This document shows positions 52,486 through 57,289 of a stretch of 57,289 nt of DNA, piece after piece. The position numbers were made by a program, and so were the translations under genes. Numbering within the stretch: position 1 is the first letter of the stretch; the number at the start of each line of letters is the position of its first letter. The notes under the pieces were generated by a model, which made no database searches, had not been told where the DNA came from, and was given only the letters and a program-made list of their open reading frames with translations. The stretch covers positions 1 to 57,289 of the forward strand of contig NZ_FOQI01000024.1 in NCBI RefSeq assembly GCF_900113705.1. The letters run 5' to 3'. This DNA is from Collimonas sp. OK307 (GTDB lineage: Bacteria; Pseudomonadota; Gammaproteobacteria; Burkholderiales; Burkholderiaceae_D).

Positions 52486-53066
52486 GGAGTCTTCAGTTTG
52501 TTGATGCGTTTGGCTAGTCGCTCGATATCGTCGCGCAACCTGGTGACATCATTCGTAAAATCGGATACCGCCTGTGGCCGCACCAGCATTGGTTGTTCTT
52601 CCAGAAAATATTCGGCGACGTTTTCTGCCAGCTTCTTATGGGTAGCCATGGCGCCGGCAACCAGCGCATTGCCACCGGCCACGATGCGCACGGCGGCGAT
52701 ATCGCCGACCAGTTTGCTCAGGTCATGTTCTGCATCCCAGCGCAAACCTTGGCTGACTTGCGAAATGGCGTTGGCAAAATCGGCATCGCCATCGATCTTC
52801 ACGTAGGAAAATGCACGTTCCCGGTTCTGCGCAATCAGCGGCAGATCAGCCAGGTTGACACGGATCGTGACGTTCACGGCCGCGTCCGGCGGCGGCGCTT
52901 GCAGCAGGCCGTCGGCGCTGACCTGCCAGCTCAGTTTGACCGCGCCGCCATCGAAACAGGCGACTTTGTCCGCGTGCGAGGCCAGGATGCGCTGCGCCCA
53001 CGGTTCTTGCGCCAGCAAATGATTGATGGCGGCGGTGATCGGCGTGAAATTGATTGGAGGAGTCAT
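52482..53066 (-). CDS. ubiJ: Ubiquinone biosynthesis accessory factor UbiJ (SCP2 domain)
   Basis: A lipid-binding scaffold of the Ubi complex. The 194-residue protein has an SCP2 domain (about 15-125: [52 protein letters not shown]) and a C-terminal coiled helix ([20 protein letters not shown]). ATG 53066 with GGAGGAG upstream is used. Overlaps ubiB by 4 nt. A hairpin terminator lies just upstream, so transcription of ubiJ-ubiB may be partly separate from ubiE. Confidence 0.92.
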   Translation of the reverse strand: MTPPINFTPITAAINHLLAQEPWAQRILASHADKVACFDGGAVKLSWQVSADGLLQAPPPDAAVNVTIRVNLADLPLIAQNRERAFSYVKIDGDADFANAISQVSQGLRWDAEHDLSKLVGDIAAVRIVAGGNALVAGAMATHKKLAENVAEYFLEEQPMLVRPQAVSDFTNDVTRLRDDIERLAKRINKLKTP

Positions 53067-53080
53067 CGTCAGAAAGCAAA

Positions 53081-53106
53081 ACCGCCCGTGACTATTCACG
53101 GGCGGT
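53081..53106 (-). terminator. Hairpin upstream of ubiJ
   Basis: ACCGCCCGTGA, a 4-nt loop and the exact complement TCACGGGCGGT (11 bp) followed on the minus strand by TTTTGCTTT. It lies between the Tim44-like gene and ubiJ, so it may terminate or attenuate the transcript coming from ubiE. Confidence 0.7.
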
Positions 53107-53156
53107 CCCAAGTTTATCAGTTTGTCAGGCTTAAAGCCTGCTTACAGCCTTAGCAT

Positions 53157-54119
53157 TTATGCATTGATTTGCTGAATCCCCGCCAAAACCCAGCCGCCCT
53201 GCCCCGATTGCGGCTTGGACAGGTTCCAGACTTCGGTGAACGGTTCCGCCGATGCTTCCGGCACTTCCTTGATCAAGCCGGTGAATTTGACGCTAGCCAG
53301 ATAGTCGCTACCGACGGTTTCGATACCCATCAACTCGCCATCCAGCTGCACCACATCGGTATTGTTGGGCGAGGCGCCGCGCTCTTGCAATTGCAGGCGT
53401 AGTTCGCCGAACATTTCCGGCGTGGTGAATTCACGGATGTCGTTGATATCTGCCTTGTCCCAGGCGGCTTGCAGGCGAATGAAATAAGTCTTGGCGCTGC
53501 GCACGAAGCCCGGCACATCGAAATCGGCAGGGATGCCCCAAGGCTCGCCGTGGCCGGCCGCAGCCGCAGTCGCGGCCGAATCCGCCTGCAATGCTGAAGG
53601 CTGGAATGATGGGCCGGAATTGATGCGCGAGCCGATTTCAGGTGTGAAGCCGGAAGAGTTGCTGTCGAAACTGGCGGCAGGTGAATTTGCACCGGAGCTT
53701 GCGCCAGAATACGCGGCAGGCGCTGGTGTATTGCCGGCTCTCCGCATTACCAGTCGCACAACAAAAATTACCGCAACCGCCAGCAAAGCCATTATCAGGA
53801 AAGAACCGAATGCGCCGCCCATGCCAAAGTGCGACATCAACGCGCCCAGGCCCAGACCCAGCAATGCGCCGCCCAGAATGCCCTTCCAGGGGCTGGCTGG
53901 TTTAGGCGGGATCGATTGCGGCGTAGCGGCAGGTGCTGCCGGCTTGGCCTGATTGGTATTGCCGAAATTCTGCGTCGGCTGGCTTGGCGCCTGGCGGGAA
54001 ATTCCGGACGACTGCTTGCCGAACGAACCGCCGCCACCCAGGCGACGCGCATCGGCATCCGATATTGTCAACGCCAAAGTGCTTGCAACCATCAGCAACA
54101 CTAGTAAAAATCTCTTCAT
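53157..54119 (-). CDS. Tim44-like domain membrane protein
   Basis: A 320-residue protein with a signal peptide (KRFLLVLLMVASTLALTISDA), a low-complexity Gly/Ser/Pro/Gln region with the GGGGSFGKQS motif, a short glycine-rich membrane segment (GGALLGLGLGALMSHFGM...FLIMALLAVAVIFVVRLV) and a C-terminal Tim44-like domain (about 195-320: VRSAKTYFIRLQAAWDKADI, EFTTPEMFGELRLQLQERG). Tim44 domains bind lipids or partner proteins. It sits in the ubi operon, between ubiE (8 nt) and ubiJ, which is recurrent in Betaproteobacteria; its function is unknown. Confidence 0.88.
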   Translation of the reverse strand: MKRFLLVLLMVASTLALTISDADARRLGGGGSFGKQSSGISRQAPSQPTQNFGNTNQAKPAAPAATPQSIPPKPASPWKGILGGALLGLGLGALMSHFGMGGAFGSFLIMALLAVAVIFVVRLVMRRAGNTPAPAAYSGASSGANSPAASFDSNSSGFTPEIGSRINSGPSFQPSALQADSAATAAAAGHGEPWGIPADFDVPGFVRSAKTYFIRLQAAWDKADINDIREFTTPEMFGELRLQLQERGASPNNTDVVQLDGELMGIETVGSDYLASVKFTGLIKEVPEASAEPFTEVWNLSKPQSGQGGWVLAGIQQINA

Positions 54120-54127
54120 GCGAGCTC

Positions 54128-54862
54128 CTACAGTTTTATGCCAGTGTGCAATGCCGCCACACCGGCAGTTAAATTGAAATACTCAACTCGCGCCAGACCG
54201 GCATCCGTCATCATCTGCTTCAGGGTGTCCTGATCGGGATGCATGCGGATCGACTCGGCCAGGTAACGGTAGCTTTCAGAATCATTGGCAATTTTCTTGC
54301 CCAGCCACGGTAATACGGAGAACGAGTAGACGTCGTAAGGTTTTTTCAACGGTTCCCAGACTTTCGAGAACTCCAACACCAGCAACTTGCCGCCCGGCTT
54401 CAATACGCGCCGCATTTCTGCCAGCGCTGCATCCTTGTGCGTCATGTTGCGCAAACCGAACGCCACCGATACCCGGTCGAAATAGTTATCCGGAAACGGC
54501 AACTTCTCGGCATCGCAGAGTAAGGTGGGGGTGGACAGGCCGGTATTCAAGAGGCGGTCGCGGCCAACGCGCAGCATGGACTCGTTGATATCGGTCAGCC
54601 AGACTTCGCCGGTAGGTCCCGCGCGCTTGGCAAAAGCCTTGGCCAGATCGCCGGTGCCGCCGGCAATATCCAGCACTTTGAAGCCGGGACGGATCGCCGC
54701 CTGGGCAATGGTGAAAATTTTCCAGACCCGATGCAGACCAGCCGACATCAAATCGTTCATGACATCGTATTTGGGAGCGACCGAGTGGAAAACTTCGGCA
54801 ACTTTGTGGACTTTGTCGTCCTCGGAGACGGTTTTGTAACCGAAATGCGTGGTGTTGGTCAT
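54128..54862 (-). CDS. ubiE: Bifunctional demethylmenaquinone/2-methoxy-6-polyprenyl-1,4-benzoquinol methyltransferase
   Basis: C-methylates the benzoquinone ring in ubiquinone synthesis. The 244-residue SAM enzyme shows [23 protein letters not shown] motif LDIAGGTGD (64-72), [20 protein letters not shown] and the C-terminal [17 protein letters not shown], all typical of UbiE. ATG 54862 ([10 protein letters not shown]) is used because it matches the family start; the upstream in-frame codon is not needed. First gene of the ubi operon. Confidence 0.97.
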   Translation of the reverse strand: MTNTTHFGYKTVSEDDKVHKVAEVFHSVAPKYDVMNDLMSAGLHRVWKIFTIAQAAIRPGFKVLDIAGGTGDLAKAFAKRAGPTGEVWLTDINESMLRVGRDRLLNTGLSTPTLLCDAEKLPFPDNYFDRVSVAFGLRNMTHKDAALAEMRRVLKPGGKLLVLEFSKVWEPLKKPYDVYSFSVLPWLGKKIANDSESYRYLAESIRMHPDQDTLKQMMTDAGLARVEYFNLTAGVAALHTGIKL

Positions 54863-54983
54863 GGTGGCAAACTTATTTGGCAGACTTACATTATACAAGT
54901 CCCGCCAAGGGTTGCTTGGCTTGCCAAATAATCTATAGGCGATTTATCCCCGGCATGACCAACCCTACATGGCGGAAAAACAA

Positions 54984-56372
54984 CTAAGCCTTATCAGCCT
55001 TACCCGCAGCATTGGCCAACTTGCTCAGCATCTGGTCCAGCAACCATGGTTTGCGATCCTGGTCTTCTGCCAGCTCTTTGCGCCGGATCGCGTTGCGGAC
55101 TACCAGCGAACCGATGTAACGCAGCGGCTCCGGCGGGAACTGCCCGCGCGGGCCGGCGGCCAGCGGGCTGCGGCTCCATGCATTGTCGACGCCCAGCACC
55201 AGCGACGACAACAACTGCCCACCCATGTAACTGGGGCCGACGCCATTGCCGGAATAACCAAAGCCGTAAAATACATTCGGCATGTCATTGAGCCGGCCGA
55301 AAAATGGAAAACCGGTTACCGATCGATCTGACGGGCCGTTCCAGCTGGCTGTGATCGGCACATCGGCCAGCGCCGGGAAAAATTCGTGCAGGCTGCGCTT
55401 GAGCTGTTGTTCATAAGGCGAGCGCTGATCGAATACCGGCAAGATGCGGCCGCGCCAGGCGAAGGTGTTGCCGCCCTTGCCAAGCATCAAACGGCCATCT
55501 TCGGTAGTACGGTAATAGAACACGAATGTGCGCGAATCGAGTACCGATACACCGTCCGTCAGGCCAATGCTCTGCAATAGTTCAGGACATTTTTCAGTGA
55601 TCACCATATCGCTGGAAACCACCGCCAGGGTCCGTTCGAATTGTGGAAAGCGGCTGGCCATCCAGGCGTTGATGGCCAACACCATCTTGCCGACCTGCAG
55701 GCTGCCGGCCGGCGTTTGCAGCGTGACCGTGACGCCGGGCGTGAACGACAGCATCGGCGTTCTTTCGTATATCCGTATCCCCATTTCCAACGCCACGCGG
55801 CGCAAGCCGCGCACCAGTTTGCCTGGATGCACAGTCGCGGCCATCGGCGAAAACACGCCGGCAAGATTGCGCGTCGAGCCGGAGCGACGTTGTACTTCGG
55901 CGTCTGGCAGCGCGTGGTAGGAGCTGATGCCTTGCCGCTGCAACTCTTCCAGCACCGGGTCCAGCACGCCTAGTTGCGCCTTGGTGGTGGCGGTATACAA
56001 GGTACCGTCCTGGCGGAACTCGGCCTCGATCTTGTGTTCGCGGCAAAAATTGCCGATGTGACCGACTACTGCTTCCGAGGCCTTGACCAGGCGTATGGCT
56101 TCGGTTTCGCCGAACAGGCGGCGCAGGGTAAAGAATTTTGTAGCCCAGGTCAGCAGGCAGCCGCCGTTGCGGCCGCTGGCGCCGGCGCCGCACAGGTCGC
56201 TTTCGATGATGGCAATGTCCAGCGCCGGATTTTGCTGCTTGAGCTGGATGGCAGTCCACAAACCGGTAAAGCCGCCGCCGACAATGCCGACGTCTGCCTT
56301 TTGTTGGCCTTGCAGCGCGGGAGCTAACTCACCGTCGGCGAACAGTGCATCTTCCAGCCAGAATGGGCGCAT
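54984..56372 (-). CDS. FAD-dependent oxidoreductase (DAO family) of a phosphonate operon
   Basis: A 462-residue flavoenzyme of the glycine/D-amino-acid oxidase fold. The FAD-binding motif GIVGGGFTGLWTAIQL lies at about 29-44, and IESDLCGAGASGRNGGCLLT follows. The substrate domain has GVFSPMAATVHPGKLVRGL, and GFGYSGNGVGPSYMGG is near the C-terminus. DAO proteins like this recur beside phosphonate genes and are reported to oxidise 2-aminoethylphosphonate or its N-methyl form to phosphonoacetaldehyde; that activity is inferred here from context. It is 38 nt after the HD gene, third in phnA-HD-DAO. Confidence 0.85.
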   Translation of the reverse strand: MRPFWLEDALFADGELAPALQGQQKADVGIVGGGFTGLWTAIQLKQQNPALDIAIIESDLCGAGASGRNGGCLLTWATKFFTLRRLFGETEAIRLVKASEAVVGHIGNFCREHKIEAEFRQDGTLYTATTKAQLGVLDPVLEELQRQGISSYHALPDAEVQRRSGSTRNLAGVFSPMAATVHPGKLVRGLRRVALEMGIRIYERTPMLSFTPGVTVTLQTPAGSLQVGKMVLAINAWMASRFPQFERTLAVVSSDMVITEKCPELLQSIGLTDGVSVLDSRTFVFYYRTTEDGRLMLGKGGNTFAWRGRILPVFDQRSPYEQQLKRSLHEFFPALADVPITASWNGPSDRSVTGFPFFGRLNDMPNVFYGFGYSGNGVGPSYMGGQLLSSLVLGVDNAWSRSPLAAGPRGQFPPEPLRYIGSLVVRNAIRRKELAEDQDRKPWLLDQMLSKLANAAGKADKA

Positions 56373-56410
56373 GGATTATCGATCGTAGTTGAACAATGAG
56401 TAGACGGTAA

Positions 56411-56962
56411 CTAAGTAGTGACCAGAGCACAAGCAGACATCAATTTTGAGAAATGCTGTAAATCGGGCGTCGCCATGCCGTCGACCTTGGCCTGGTCGTC
56501 CCACAACCTCAGGCTGACCGCATCCGCGGCATAAGGACGGGCGATGAATTTCGCCGCATCGGCAGTGGAGAAAACACCGCCCTGCAACTCCAGGCTACGC
56601 TTGGAATCCTCGGAGAGACGTCCCCAATAAGCGCTGTCCGTGGCGCACAAATAACGCTTGGCGTCGACGTGCAAACGAATCGGCTCCAGTACCGCAGGAC
56701 TAAACAAACCGCGCAGATACGGTATCGCGAAATATTGATGGGTATCGTCGACGCCGCGTGCCGACGGGGTCTCGCCTTGCGGATTCAACAGGTGCCCGAG
56801 ATCGTGCAGCAAGGCGGCGCAAACCAGCTCCGGCTCAGCACCGGCCTGCTCTGCCAGGGTGGCCGATTGCAAAGCGTGCTGCAGCTGATTGACCGGCTCG
56901 CCGCTATACATCTCGTGGCCGCCGCGATCGAACAGTTCACAAATTTGCGGGATAGTCAGCAT
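56411..56962 (-). CDS. PhnZ-like HD-domain oxygenase (phosphonate-associated HDIG protein)
   Basis: A 183-residue HD-fold protein expected to bind two irons and cleave the C-P bond of a 1-hydroxyalkylphosphonate with O2. All ligand positions known from PhnZ can be matched: His29, His53-Asp54 (LLHDLGH), His75, His98 and Asp155. So can Tyr19 and Glu22 in MYSGEPVNQL, the substrate-loop pair that marks PhnZ-like oxygenases against plain HD phosphohydrolases. It starts 3 nt after the phnA stop. Which hydroxyphosphonate it uses is unknown; no PhnY-type hydroxylase is inside the window. Confidence 0.85.
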   Translation of the reverse strand: MLTIPQICELFDRGGHEMYSGEPVNQLQHALQSATLAEQAGAEPELVCAALLHDLGHLLNPQGETPSARGVDDTHQYFAIPYLRGLFSPAVLEPIRLHVDAKRYLCATDSAYWGRLSEDSKRSLELQGGVFSTADAAKFIARPYAADAVSLRLWDDQAKVDGMATPDLQHFSKLMSACALVTT

Positions 56963-56965
56963 ATA

Positions 56966-57289
<324 letters not shown>

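Overview
The window looks like a chromosome segment of a betaproteobacterium of the order Burkholderiales, most likely Oxalobacteraceae (a Collimonas- or Herbaspirillum-like soil bacterium). The basis is the gene sets: rpe-gph-trpE ... trpGDC, fmdB-DUF502-aspS-nudB-clsB, a petABC cytochrome bc1 operon of the PVWY type followed by sspA-sspB, and ubiE-Tim44-ubiJ-ubiB. The genus is inferred from protein character only.

Layout. 1-373: divergent leader and strong promoter of an rRNA operon whose 16S gene lies just off the left edge on the minus strand. 0.4-5.2 kb: enoyl-CoA hydratase, universal stress protein, mltA, a 47-residue membrane microprotein, apaG, rpe, gph. 5.2-10.1 kb: tryptophan biosynthesis, with a candidate leader peptide carrying four Trp codons ahead of trpE, then trpG-trpD-trpC after a small inverted DUF1059 gene. 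10.1-18.5 kb: transport and metabolic genes (MetQ-like binding protein, S9 peptidase, LacI regulator, OprB-type porin, PaiB-like protein, GNAT, dicarboxylate/amino-acid symporter).

18.5-34.0 kb is the accessory region. A complete tRNA-Thr(TGT) gene sits at 33953-34028 (minus). Downstream of its 3' end the last 47 nt of the same tRNA recur at 32384, 31323 and 28393, and a truncated copy at 26611. Each copy is accompanied by the same hairpin terminator. The segments between copies are 1-3 kb long and carry one or two unrelated cargo genes: a glycosyltransferase, a two-repeat protein, an MFS pump with its LysR regulator, and an Imm51-like immunity protein with an unknown partner. The three segments nearest the tRNA begin with the same structure: an inverted pair GTTCCGCAA / TTGCGGAAC separated by exactly 53 nt. 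A second, 9-nt-spaced inverted pair of the same motif lies next to the terminator in the two youngest copies. No integrase is visible. This is best read as a stack of small non-autonomous integrative elements inserted one after another into the anticodon loop of tRNA-Thr, the youngest next to the tRNA. Older, decayed relics may lie at 20.35 and 18.7 kb. The rest of the region holds a lone LivK-like binding protein, DUF6404, NIPSNAP, an alpha/beta hydrolase, an acyltransferase and lipoproteins.

34.0-57.3 kb returns to core genes, mostly on the minus strand: sspB, sspA, petC, petB, petA; mscL and an ECF sigma/anti-sigma pair on the plus strand; clsB, a nuclease-family protein, nudB, aspS, DUF502 and fmdB; a four-gene polyamine-type ABC transporter; and a ubiquinone operon. 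The right edge is a phosphonate catabolism operon (end of phosphonoacetate hydrolase, a PhnZ-like HD oxygenase, an FAD-dependent oxidoreductase). The operon continues past the window.
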